DNA from: a virus
Strand: one strand, 5' to 3'
Virus record (IMG/VR): IMGVR_UViG_3300043448_000586
Coordinates: 1-25,458 of that record
DNA length: 25,458 nt
In this document: positions 6,971-19,400 of the stretch, piece after piece
Layout: the number at the start of each line of letters is the position of its first letter
How positions within the stretch are numbered: position 1 is the first letter of the stretch
Program-made: the position numbers and the translations under genes
Notes under the pieces: generated by a model
Told to the model about the DNA's origin: nothing
The model's database searches: none
Seen by the model: the letters and a program-made list of their open reading frames with translations, nothing else

Positions 6971-9900
6971 ATGTCAGCAACTGATAGACAAAATAGATTA
7001 TTAGTGGCAGAAGACTGGCGTAGAATATACCAAAGTTTTCGTAATGCTGATTTTCAAAGTTATGATTTTGAAAATCTTCGTAGGGTAATGATTGATTATC
7101 TTAGAGAAAATTTCCCTGAAGATTTTAATGATTATATAGAAAGCAGTGAATATCTAGCCTTAATAGATATGATAGCATTTTTAGGTCAAAGTTTGGCCTT
7201 CCGTGTGGATCTAAATGCCCGTGAAAACTTTTTAGAACTAGCAGAACGTAGAGAAAGTATATTACGACTAGCCCGTACTTTAAGTTATAATGCCAAGCGT
7301 AACAAGCCAGCTAATGGTCTGCTTAAATGGTCTAGTATCAGTACAACAGAAAATATATTTGATGTAAATGGAAGAAATTTATCTGGTCAAGAAATAATTT
7401 GGAATGATCCTGCTAATAGTGATTGGTATGATCAATTTATTAGAGTAGTTAACAGTGCTTTACCAAGCACTAATCAATTTGGTGATCCTTTAGACAAGGC
7501 AGTAATTTATAATATTCCTACCGAACAATATAGGTTTCAAAGCGCCAGTACTGTAGTTCCTATCTATGCTTACAATAAAGTTGTAGATGGCAGAACAATG
7601 AACTTTGAAATTGTTAGTACAATAATTAAAGATGGTGAAAGTATAGCAGAAGATCCTCCACTATTAGGTAAAGATTTAAGTTTTATCTACAAAGATGATG
7701 GTCGTGGTAGTGCCAGTAACAACTCAGGTTTCTTCAGTCATTTTAGACAAGGTACATTGAATACAGGAACTTTTAATCTTAGTCAACCAAGCACAAATGA
7801 AATTGTAGACATCAATGCTATCAATATTAATGATACGGATGTTTGGCTCTATAAATTAGATAGTCAAGGACTTGAAGTAGAATATTGGCAACAAATACCT
7901 AACTTTGAATCAAACAACGTAATTTATAATAGTCTCAATAAAAATATTAGAAACATCTACAGTGTAGTAACAAGAACTAATGATAGAGTAAGTTTAGCAT
8001 TTAGCGACGGAGTATTTGGTAATTTACCAGTAGGTGATTTTAAAATATACTATAGGACCAGTAACGGATTAAGCTATACAATTAATCCAAAAGATATGAG
8101 AAATGTTACTATTGAATTTTCATATTTTAGTAATACAGGCCAATTAGAAGTAGTTAGTATAACAATGGGACTAGTTTCCAGCGTAAGTAATAGTGCTAAT
8201 ACTGAATCTAATGATCAAATAAAAACCAAAGCTCCTGCAACTTATTACACTCAAAATAGAATGATCACTGCTGAAGACTACAATATTAGTCCTTTAAGCG
8301 TAGATCAAGATATAATAAAAGTAAAATCAATTAATAGAACTAGTAGTGGTATTAGTCGTTATTATGATCTTATTGATCCAACTGGCAAATATAGTAGCAT
8401 CAGTCTATTTGGGGATGATGGTATTTTATACAAAGAGGAATTTGAGGATAGTATAAAATTTAAATTTGCTACCACTGTAGACATTGAAGGTATTATCTAT
8501 AATCAAATTATACCAATATTAAAAGAAATTAGTATTAGGAATTTTTATTATGATAAGTTTGCTAGAATAACTGTAAGCACTGATCTTAATTATAGATGGG
8601 TAAGAAAAACTAATGGCACTAACTATGGAACTGGATATATTATTGATTTTAGCAATGACATAGTCGGTTATGATACTAGCACCTTACTTAGACATTTGGA
8701 AGTAGGAAGTTTATTAAAATTTCAATCACCACCTGGAAAATTGTTTGACAAAACTAATGATAATAATTTAATTGATTACGATAGTACTCAAAGTAAACCA
8801 GCTAATGCCAGCACTTATATATGGGCAAGAGTAGTAAACATTATAAACAATGGCAATACTATGGAATTAGATAATGGTGATGGCAGTGTTTATCTTAATA
8901 TTAATGTGCCTACTAGTAGTTTACTAGTAGAAATTATTCCTAAATGGAGGACTAATTTAGATTCAAATACTATTACTACAATGGTAGGACTTGTATTTTC
9001 AAATAAACCATTTGGTCTAAGATATGACATAGAAACAAAAACTTGGAAGATTATTTTTGAGAATAACTTGAATACTGCCAGTATTTTTAGTATTGGTAAA
9101 AGTGGCGATCTAACACAACAAAAATTAGATTCAAGTTGGTTATTGTTGTTCAGTAGTGATACTGAATATTATACTGTAAAGTCGAGGAATTTAAGATATA
9201 TTTTTGAAAGTGATAAGAAAATTAGATTCTTTTATGATGGCACGAATAAGATTTACGATACTAAAACAAATACAATTATTAAAGACAAAATTAATATTCT
9301 TAGTATTAACAAACTGGCCAATAGTAATCAACAATTTAGTTATGATTTGCCTTGGGAAATAGTCAATGAATATACTGGATTAGATGGTTACATTGACACA
9401 AAGAAAATACAAATAAGCTTTTTTGATAATAACGATGATGGAGTTGTAGATAATCCAGATTTATTTGAAGAAATAGTTGAACCTTACAATAATGATCAAA
9501 CCCTAGATAAATCCAAGTTTATCATATTAGAAAAATATGAAACTAGTACAGGACAATTTGATTATAGATATACTTTTAATAATAAAGTACTAGTCAAATA
9601 TAATCAAAATGATGTAGCATTTATAGAAAAAATAGACAAACAATATTTTTATTTTACTGAATCTAACAGTGTGGCCAGATGGGATAATACACAGGGAAGA
9701 TATGTTTTCAATGTAGATTATAAGGTATTTCAAGGCAGGGATAGTTTAAAGTTTCAATATGTACACAGTGCTGATTATGAAACAAGAATTGATCCAGGTC
9801 AAACTAATATAATGGATATTTTTATATTGACCAAACAATATGACATAGAATTTAGAAAATGGTTAAGTGGAACTATAGAAAATGAGCCATTACCACCAAG

Positions 9901-10423
9901 CAGTGATTCTTTATCTCTACTTCTAAGTCCTAGTCTAAATGAAATTAAGGCAATGAGTGACGAAATAATATATCATCCTGTAAAATATAAAATTTTGTTT
10001 GGATCTAAGGCCAGTATTAATCTAAGAGCTATTTTTAAATTAGTTAAGAACCCTGAGCAAACTATCAGTGATAACGATATTAAATCTAGAGTATTAGTAA
10101 CTATAAACGAATTTTTTAGTTTAGACAACTGGGATTTTGGTGATAGTTTTTATTTCAGTGAGCTTGTAGCTTATATAATGAATAAAACTAGTCCATATCT
10201 AGTTAACATTTTAATAGTACCAAGAAATCCAGAACTTAGTTTTGGTAGTTTATTTGAAATAAAGGCAGAAAATAATCAAATTTTTATTAACGGTGCTATC
10301 AGTGAGGATATTGAAATTATTGACAGTATTACAGCCAGTAGTATCATGGCATCAGGTCTAATTGACAGCGTTTCAAATGTCAGCAGCCAACAAAATATAA
10401 TTAGCAGTTTGGGGAGTTATTGA
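6971..10423 (+). CDS. gp6: baseplate wedge protein gp6-like, enlarged
   Basis: This is a 1150-residue protein. The N-terminal 130 residues ('YDFENLRRVMIDYLRENFPE', 'YLALIDMIAFLGQSLAFRVD', 'ARENFLELAERRESILRLAR') and 'MITAEDYNISPLSVDQDIIK' (about 430-450) are typical gp6/baseplate-J elements. The C-terminal region (about 940-1120, with 'ILFGSKASINLRAIFKL' and 'FSLDNWDFGDSFYFSELVAY') is also gp6-like. gp6 dimers form the inner ring of the baseplate together with gp25 and gp53. T4 gp6 is 660 residues, so about 490 residues are extra, mostly a beta-rich, Asn/Asp-rich region around 510-900. The start is supported by AAGGA six bases upstream. The stop overlaps the next start by one base (TGATG). 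Confidence 0.92.
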   Translation: MSATDRQNRLLVAEDWRRIYQSFRNADFQSYDFENLRRVMIDYLRENFPEDFNDYIESSEYLALIDMIAFLGQSLAFRVDLNARENFLELAERRESILRLARTLSYNAKRNKPANGLLKWSSISTTENIFDVNGRNLSGQEIIWNDPANSDWYDQFIRVVNSALPSTNQFGDPLDKAVIYNIPTEQYRFQSASTVVPIYAYNKVVDGRTMNFEIVSTIIKDGESIAEDPPLLGKDLSFIYKDDGRGSASNNSGFFSHFRQGTLNTGTFNLSQPSTNEIVDINAININDTDVWLYKLDSQGLEVEYWQQIPNFESNNVIYNSLNKNIRNIYSVVTRTNDRVSLAFSDGVFGNLPVGDFKIYYRTSNGLSYTINPKDMRNVTIEFSYFSNTGQLEVVSITMGLVSSVSNSANTESNDQIKTKAPATYYTQNRMITAEDYNISPLSVDQDIIKVKSINRTSSGISRYYDLIDPTGKYSSISLFGDDGILYKEEFEDSIKFKFATTVDIEGIIYNQIIPILKEISIRNFYYDKFARITVSTDLNYRWVRKTNGTNYGTGYIIDFSNDIVGYDTSTLLRHLEVGSLLKFQSPPGKLFDKTNDNNLIDYDSTQSKPANASTYIWARVVNIINNGNTMELDNGDGSVYLNINVPTSSLLVEIIPKWRTNLDSNTITTMVGLVFSNKPFGLRYDIETKTWKIIFENNLNTASIFSIGKSGDLTQQKLDSSWLLLFSSDTEYYTVKSRNLRYIFESDKKIRFFYDGTNKIYDTKTNTIIKDKINILSINKLANSNQQFSYDLPWEIVNEYTGLDGYIDTKKIQISFFDNNDDGVVDNPDLFEEIVEPYNNDQTLDKSKFIILEKYETSTGQFDYRYTFNNKVLVKYNQNDVAFIEKIDKQYFYFTESNSVARWDNTQGRYVFNVDYKVFQGRDSLKFQYVHSADYETRIDPGQTNIMDIFILTKQYDIEFRKWLSGTIENEPLPPSSDSLSLLLSPSLNEIKAMSDEIIYHPVKYKILFGSKASINLRAIFKLVKNPEQTISDNDIKSRVLVTINEFFSLDNWDFGDSFYFSELVAYIMNKTSPYLVNILIVPRNPELSFGSLFEIKAENNQIFINGAISEDIEIIDSITASSIMASGLIDSVSNVSSQQNIISSLGSY

Positions 10424-13400
10424 TGTCAGATCAGTCAGTACCTCCATTTAATAACAGTAAAAGAAAAAGTGAAAGCTTTTTACCTAACATATTTAAGAGT
10501 CCTAGCAACAAAAAATTCTTAGCAGGGACATTGGATCCATTAATTCAAGATGGCACAGTAAAGAGATTAAATGGATATATAGGTAGACAAACATCCAAAA
10601 CTATTGTTGAATCAGACATTTACATAGATAGTCCACTAAAAAACAGACAGGATTATCAATTAGAACCAAGTCTATTAGCTGAAGATAATTTAGGTAATGT
10701 AAAATATTTTAAAGATTATATAGACTATGTTAATACTATTTCAGTACTAGGTGGTATTACTAATAATCATCAACGATTAAATCAACAAGAGTTTTACAGT
10801 TGGGAACCACACATTGACTGGGATAAAATTGTAAATTATCTACAGTATTATTGGTTACCATATGGTCCAGAAACTATTTTAATCAGTGGAACAAAGGTAT
10901 TAGATACTGTCAGTACATTTACAGTATCTATTGTTGATGAAGGTGATAACTTTGCCTATTTGTTCACACCAAATGGACTAACACGTAATCCAGATTTGAG
11001 ACTGTACAGAGGTGAAACTTATAGGTTTGAGTTAGATACACCTGATCAACCTTTTACAATAAAAACAGAAAGACTGGCTGGTGAAGATTTTAAGTACTCA
11101 AATGGAGTAACTAATAATGGTATAGCCAAAGGTATATTAGAATTTAAAGTTCCTTTAGATAGTCCAGATGTATTATTTTATGTCAGTGAAAATAATGTTG
11201 ACAGTAGCGGTGTTATTAAAGTATTTGACATAGAGGAAAATAGTCAAATTAATGTGGATGAGGAAGTAATAGGTAAAAAGTCCTATACTCTTAGTAATGG
11301 ATTAAGTCTCACTAATGGCATGAAAATAAAATTTAGGGGACTAGTCACTCCCAGTTCTTATAGGGATAATACCTATTATGTTGAGGGTGTAGGCGATGCT
11401 ATTACCTTGATCGATGAAAAGAATTTAGAAGTTGTATCAAGTTACACTAACTACCTAGACGTAAATTATGACAGTGTAGGTTTTGATGATTTACCATTTA
11501 ATAATATAAATTATGCCGCTGTTAATAAAGATTATATCACTATCAACCGTAGCAGTAGAGATAGAAATCATTGGTCAAGACACAATAGATGGATACACCA
11601 AGAAGTTATTATAAAAACAGCACAGATATTAGGTAAGCAACCTATTTTTGACCAACTACAGAGAGCTACAAGACCAATAATTGAATTTAAGCCAAATATA
11701 AAATTATACAACTTTGGGACAAAAAGTAAAATTAATATTGATCTTATAGATGATTTTACTAGAGATGCTTTCAGTGTTATAGAAGGAAGTTTTGGTTATA
11801 ATATAGATGGTGTAAAATTACTTAATGGACATAGAGTAATTTTCAAAGCAGATGAAGATATTACTGTAAGAAATAAAATTTATAAAGTAGAATTTTTAAA
11901 TATTTTCGATGAAGATACCGGTGAGGAAAAAAGACAAATACATTTAGCTGAAGAACCTGACAGCATACCTAATCTGGATGAAGTAGTTTTAGTCTTAGGT
12001 GGAACCAAATATTTAGGTAAAATGTTTTGGTTTAATGGAACAACATGGACACAGGCACAAGATAAAACTGGTGTAAACCAATCACCCTTGTTTGATCTTT
12101 TTGATAATGATGGGTTTAGCCTTAGTGATCCAGTAAAATATAGTGGTAGCACATTTAAAGGAACAAAATTATTTTCTTATAAAAATGGTAATGGTACCAA
12201 GGATACAGAGTTAGGATTTGCTTTATCCTATAGAAGTATCAATAACATTGGAGACATATTATTTGATTTTGATTTACTTAATGATAATTTTACCTATAAA
12301 CAGGATATTGACGTATTAGAGGAAAGCACTAATAACAAATTTCTTAAAAAATTTAATAGTGTTGGTGTAGAAAGTTTTGTCAATGGATGGACTAGATCAT
12401 TAGTAGAAAATTATCAACCTATAATAAGAATATTTAAAAAGGAATTTCGTCAGATTGGTGTAGTGAATCAAGTAATTACTAATAATTTTCCAATTGATGT
12501 TTATGATGATAGAACTAATCTACAAGATTTAGATGTGAAAATATATGTTAATGGTAAACGTATATATAGAAATCAATATAAAATTGTTGATGGCTTAATC
12601 AATAAGGAAGTTTTGCTTGATAATGATATTAATGAAACAGATGTTGTTGTTTTGAAATGCTACTCAAAGCAAGAAAAAAATAGTAATGGATATTATGAAT
12701 TCCCAATTAATTTTCAAAATAATAGTTTAAATGAAAATTTAACCAACTTTACACTAGGTGAAATACTAGATCATGTAGACACTATAGTTGATCATATTAG
12801 TGGTTTTGAAGGTGTATATCCTGGAATAAGTAATCTTAGAGACCAATCTAATCTAAGCAGTTATGGTACTAAATTTGTTAAACATTCAGGTAGTTTAAAT
12901 TTAAGCTTATACCACCTTACTGATAAAACAGCCAACTTAATACGTGCTTTAGATAAAGCTAGAGATGATTATGGCAAATTTAAAAGATCATTTGTTTATA
13001 ATTTTGATTTTTTAGAAGATGATATAAATGTTAAGGAAAATGTAGATAAAATTCTTTTTAACATAAGCAAAGGTAAATCAAAAACTAGTTCCTATTATTT
13101 TAGTAATATGTTGGCCTATAGTGGTTCAATCAAAACTAGTTTTAATGTAATAGATGGAGATATTAAAAAATATCCTTTATCAAGTGTTGTTATCAGTAAT
13201 GTTTTAGATCCAAGAGTAATCTATATCTATGTTAATAAAAATTTATTACTACATGAACGTGATTATATCTTTACTCTAGATGGCTATGTAGAGATTCTAA
13301 GTAAACTAAATGAATTAGATGTTATAGATATCTATGAGTATGATAATACAGATGGATGTTTTGTTCCTCAAACTCCAACCTGTTTAGGACTTTATCCTAA

Positions 13401-16400
13401 ATATGAACCAAAAAAATATTTAGATACTACATTAGTTGAACCTAAAAATGTAATACAAGGTCATGATGGAAGTATAATTTTAGCATTTGATGATTTTAGA
13501 GATGATTTAATTTTAGAATTAGAAAAAAGAATTTTCAACAATATTAAAATCAACTATGATCCTAAAATCTTTGACATATTTAATTTTATTCCAGGATCCA
13601 ACAGACCTACAGATTATTCTCTAAGCGAATTTAATACAATACTGGCTCCTAATTTTTTTACTTGGTCTACACTGATTGATACAGATTTTACCAAACAGTT
13701 ATTATTCTTATCAACTAATCCATTTACCTACAATTACAGTGAAGCTCCTAGTGTAGACAACTCAGTACTTGCTGGATTTTGGAGAGGTATTTACAAATGG
13801 TATTATGATACAGATCGTATACACATTTGTCCTTGGGAAGCATTAGGATTTAGTATAAAACCAAAATGGTGGGAACATGTTTATGGGGCTGCTCCCTATA
13901 CCAGTAATAATCTTATACTTTGGGAAGATTTAAAAAACGGTATTATCCGTGAACCAGGTCGTGTTCCTATTGTAAATACAAAGTATATTAGACCGATATT
14001 ATCAAACATACCAGTTGATGAACAGGGTAATTTGTTAGATCCTATTAATAATAACATAGCCACTGGTTTATTCAATATAAAAACAGATAAAGGTTATGAA
14101 TTTGGAGATCAAGGACCTGTAGAAACAGCTTGGCGTCGCAGTAGTTATTATCCTTTTAGTCTAATTAAATCATTGATTTTAATGTTCCCTAATCACTGTT
14201 TGGGACTGCTATTAGATAGAAGTAGAATAAAAAGAAATGCTGCTGGACAAATAATCTATGAACCAACAGGATTACATATAAGATTAAAAGATATAATAAC
14301 ACCTAGTGTATATAGTGATGATCAAAGAACTTACACTAGCGGTCTGATAAATTACGTTATTGAATATCTAACCAAGGATAATATAATAAATTTAACTGAG
14401 TATCGCAATACTTTGAGTATTTTGACCAATAAACTTAGTCATAGAATTGGTGGGTATACCAGTAAGGAAAAGTTTAATTTAATTTTAGACAGCAAAAATG
14501 TCAGTTCTTCTGGTGGTGTTTTTGTACCACAAGAAAACTATAAAATTTTCCTTAATACATCTAGTCCAATTAAAAAATTATTTTACAGTGCTGTAATTAT
14601 TACAAGACTTAATACTACTTATGGAGTAGGATATGAGATAAAAGGTTATAGTCAAACACAGCCATATTTTTACTATTACCCATGGACCAAAGTAGGATAT
14701 AATGTAAATGTAGGCGGAATAAGCGAAAGTTATATAAATTGGGAAAATGATCAAAGATATGTGGCAGGAAATATAGTAAAAATTGATAATGGTTATTATA
14801 GAGTAAAAATTAGTCATACAAGTTCAAGTTTTCCTGATTATGATCTACTACAAAAACTTCCGTCATTACCAATTATAGGTGGACGAGACGCAAACATTCG
14901 TAGTGAATTTAGTGATGATATCAAATTATTAAACTATGGAACTATTCTAACAACTATTCAAGATGTTGTTGACTTTTTATTGGGATACGGAGTTTATTTA
15001 GAAAGTCAAGGATTTGTTTTTGATAATTTTAATAAACAAATACAAAATATAACAAATTGGGAACTAAGTGTAAAAGAATTTTTATTTTGGACTACACAAA
15101 ATTGGAGCTCAGGTGCTAGTCAATACACTGACTGGTCCAGTGATACATTGTATAGATTTGGAAATATAGTTTACTATGAGGGTGAATTTTACAAAGTTTT
15201 TGTAGAACATACAACTAGTGAAATCTTTAATCCAGAATACTATTTAAAAATTGACGAGCTAGATAATGATGGAGCCAGCGCTATAAGTCTAAGTCCAGCT
15301 AGTCTTAAATTAGATTTAGATTTAGACTATTTTATCGTAGATGATATTAGAGAAACTAATAATGATTATGAAATTTTTGCTGCTGATGGATCAAAATATG
15401 ATTTTGAAGAACTAAATTACCTACGCTACGATAATACTTTCAGTATACAGCCTAAACAGGAAAATAAAGGAATTTACGGAGCAGGTCTATATCTAATTCA
15501 AAAAGAACATGTACTTATTATAGATAATCTTACACAATTTAATGACGTAATCTATAATATAGAAACAGGTTATAGGCAAGAAAGAATTAAAACTGTTGGT
15601 TATAAAACTACTAATTGGAATGGAAGTTTTGATGCTCCAGGGTTTATCTATGACCAAGCACGCATTCAAGAATGGAATCAATATACAGATTATAAATTAG
15701 GTGATATTGTAAAATACAAAGAATTTTATTATACAGCCAAAGAAAGTTTAATAGGACAGGAAAAGTTTGATAATAATCAATGGATCAGAGTTAATGAAAA
15801 AATAACATCTAGACTAATACCTAATTGGGACTATAAGGCTTTACAGTTTACTGACTTTTATGACTTGGACAGTGATAATTTTGACATTAATCAACAGCGT
15901 ATAGCACAACATTTAATTGGATATCAAAAAAGAAATTATTTAGAGAATATTATACAAAATGATGTCAGTGAATTTAAATTTTATCAAGGAATGATCACTG
16001 AAAAAGGGACTTTTAACAGTTTAAATAAATTATTTGATGTACTAAGCAATGCTGACCAAGATAGTTTAGATTTTGTAGAAGAATGGATGATTAGAGTAGG
16101 GCATTATGGAGCCAGTGAAGCCTTTGAAGAAATTGAATTTGTTTTAGATGAGTCATTGTTTAAAATTGAACCACAAAATTTTGAACTTGTTAGCAGCGTG
16201 GATAATAGTATTCTAGATTTTGTTGTACGTCAAACTAAACATGACTTATATGTTCAACCAATAAACTATCAAAATGATATTTGGCCAAAGAACAATAATT
16301 TTAAACCATATCTAAAAACTCCTGGGTTTGTTAGACTAGATCATGCCAAATATGCTATAGATAAAAAATCAGATATACTTAATTTAGATATAAAAACATT

Positions 16401-19400
16401 GACCAATAGTGATTATATTTGGTGCGGGTTTGAATCTAAAATTAATCAATTTGGTGATGATTGGGGCATATATAGATTTAGTTATATAGATATACGTTTA
16501 CAATCTATAGCATCAACTAACACTATTACAACTATTACTTTTGATGTAGATCCTAGTTTTGTAGTAGGAGACATAGTAGGATTTACCAGTAAAACTTATG
16601 ATTTTAATTTATGGGCAGTGGTCACTGAAAGTACAAATAAAACTGTTAAGTTTAGTGGAATTTCAAGAACATTACCAGGAAATGTAAATTATAGACTAGT
16701 TGATGTTTACAAAATCATTAATCAAAGATATACAAATATAGATTATTTAGAAGTTCCTAAATTTTTAAAATCAAACGACAGTGTTTGGAACTATGGAGAA
16801 CTTGTTTGGTTTTATAATAATAAGAATGAGATTTGGCAAAACATACCAATTTATGAAAAAAAGTTTATTACAGATAGTTCTCTACTTGATGATAGCTTTT
16901 ATGGATACAAAACTGTTATCAATAAATTAAGCACTGTAATGCTGGTTAGTACCTATGGTATAGATAAAAAAGTTTTTGTATACAAAAAACCATTTAACAC
17001 CTATACTTGGGTCAAACTACAAATTTTAAAAGATTCTGAAACTCAAAATAATTTTGGTAAAGAATTAGCTATTTCAGTAAATGCTTCTTACCTAGCAGTG
17101 GCAGCACATACTTTGGGTAATAATGGCATAGTAAATATTTACAAACGTAGCGCAACAGGTGAATACGATTTACAAAGTACAATTATTAATCCAGATGTAC
17201 AGGATGAATTTTTTGGATATAATATAAAATTTGCTGAATATAATAACGATACGTTTGTTTTTATAAGCAGTACTGATAGTATTAGTATTAGTGGCAAAAT
17301 TTATATTTTTAAATTAACTGTCAATAATTGGAACTTATATGATGTAATAGGACCTTTAGACAATTGCAATGAAGAACCTTTTGCCTACGCATTTGATGTC
17401 AATGAAGATGGTAGTATATTGGCTACTAGTGCCTGCTTAAATGATGGTGGCAAAGTTTTTGTTTATAATAGAAATAACACCACAAATCAATATGATAGAG
17501 AACAGGTATTAGACTTGCCTAATAATCAAGAAGAACGATTTGGGTTTGATATAGCACTTAGTGAAACAGGAAATTTAATGGCTATATCAAGTACCATGGA
17601 AGATATATTGTATAAAAATCAGGGAAGAGTGAGACTTTATAATTATAATACTTCTAATTGTACATATTCACTAGAACAAGTTATAGACAATAGAAGTCCT
17701 GAATCAGATGAAGAATTTGGTGAACAGTATGGATATGGAATTAAGTTTGCTAACAATGAAAAAACTTTGGTCATTTTTAGCAAATATGGTGACGCAAGTG
17801 TCAACAGTGTCTTTGGATTAGATAGCAGTCAAAATTTTATAGATACTGGCAGAATAGATGTTTATGATCAATATCTTACTAAATTTGTATTCTCAGAATC
17901 ATTACCAATAAGTTCAAAATTAGAAGGATATGGAGCTAGTTTTGATGTAGGTAATAATATTATTATTGTAGGTGCTCCTAACTATGATTCTAATAAGGGT
18001 AAAACCTATGTTTACACCAAGCCTAATAATGAATTTACATGGAAAAAATATTTAGAAGAGACAGATAAAACTGATCCTACAGTATTCAAAAAGATATTTT
18101 TATATGATAAGAAAACTAGCACACTAGTAAAATATTTAGATATAGTAGATCCTATACAAGGTAAAATATTAGGTGTTGCCGATAAAGAACTTAGGTACAA
18201 AACTTACTATGATCCAGCTATCTATAGCGTAAAATCAAATACTGCTACTGTAAACGTAGATGTTGATATGGCTTGGCTTGATAAACAGGTAGGTACACTA
18301 TGGTGGAATTTAACAAGAGCCAAGTTTATAGATCCTTGTATGGGTGATACTACTTATAGAAATACTACATGGAGTACTCTATTCCCTACAGCCAGTATTG
18401 ATGTTTATGAATGGGTAAGCAGTAGAGTGAATCCTGTACAGTGGGATGAACTTAGTGATACTGAGGATGGGTTTTCTTTAGGCATTAGTGGTAAATCATT
18501 ATATGGTTCAAATGCTTATAGTATTAAGAAAACCTACGATACAATAAGTAAAACTTTTATTTCAACCTATTATTTTTGGGTTAAGGGTAAACAAACTATA
18601 CCTTCAGTTAGTTTTAGGACTTTAAGTTCAATAGATGTAGCTAATAACATTGCAGAACCTAGAAACTATGGAATAAGTCATATTAATTTTATAGATTTTA
18701 ATGCGTTTAGTCTGGTTAACTGTAAAAATCTTCTAAAAGATAAGGATATTATCCTTAGCGTACAATATTGGACTGTACCAGAAAAAGAAAAACAGCATAT
18801 ACACAACGAATGGCGCTTAATTAGTGAGAATGAAAAAACTGAAATTCCTAAACATATTGAAAGAAAATGGATTGATAGTTTAGTAGGGTTTGACGAAAAT
18901 GGTAAAATGACACCTGATCTAGAACTAAACCCCAAACAAAGATATGGTGTAGAATTTAAACCAAGACAGGGCATGTTTGTCAATAGAATTGAGGCAGTCA
19001 AACAAGTTATTGAACGCTTTAATTATGAAATGAAAAACGTTCAAATAGATAATATTGATCTAAGTGATTTATTTTTAAAAGATGAAATTCCAAATAAAGA
19101 TTATGGTCATTATGATTTTATAAAAGATACTGATGCAGAGCTTAGATTCATTAATATTAATAATTTTAAACAGCCCATACTAGAACCAATTCTAGAATTT
19201 GGACGAATTGTAAAAGTTAATATATTAGATGCAGGGCTGGGTTATCAATATGCTCCTACTGTTCAAGTCATAGGATCTGGTGTTGGCGCAAAAGTTAAAA
19301 CAACTATTAATAAGTCAGGCAGTATTACATCAGTAACAGTTATAGAATCAGGTCAAGGGTATGACGAAACCAATATTGAATTAAGAGTTAGATCTCTTAG

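Noticed and set aside
10420-10422. TTG as start of the giant gene
   Set aside because: ATG follows immediately at 10423 with ideal spacing from GGGGAG and a TGATG junction.
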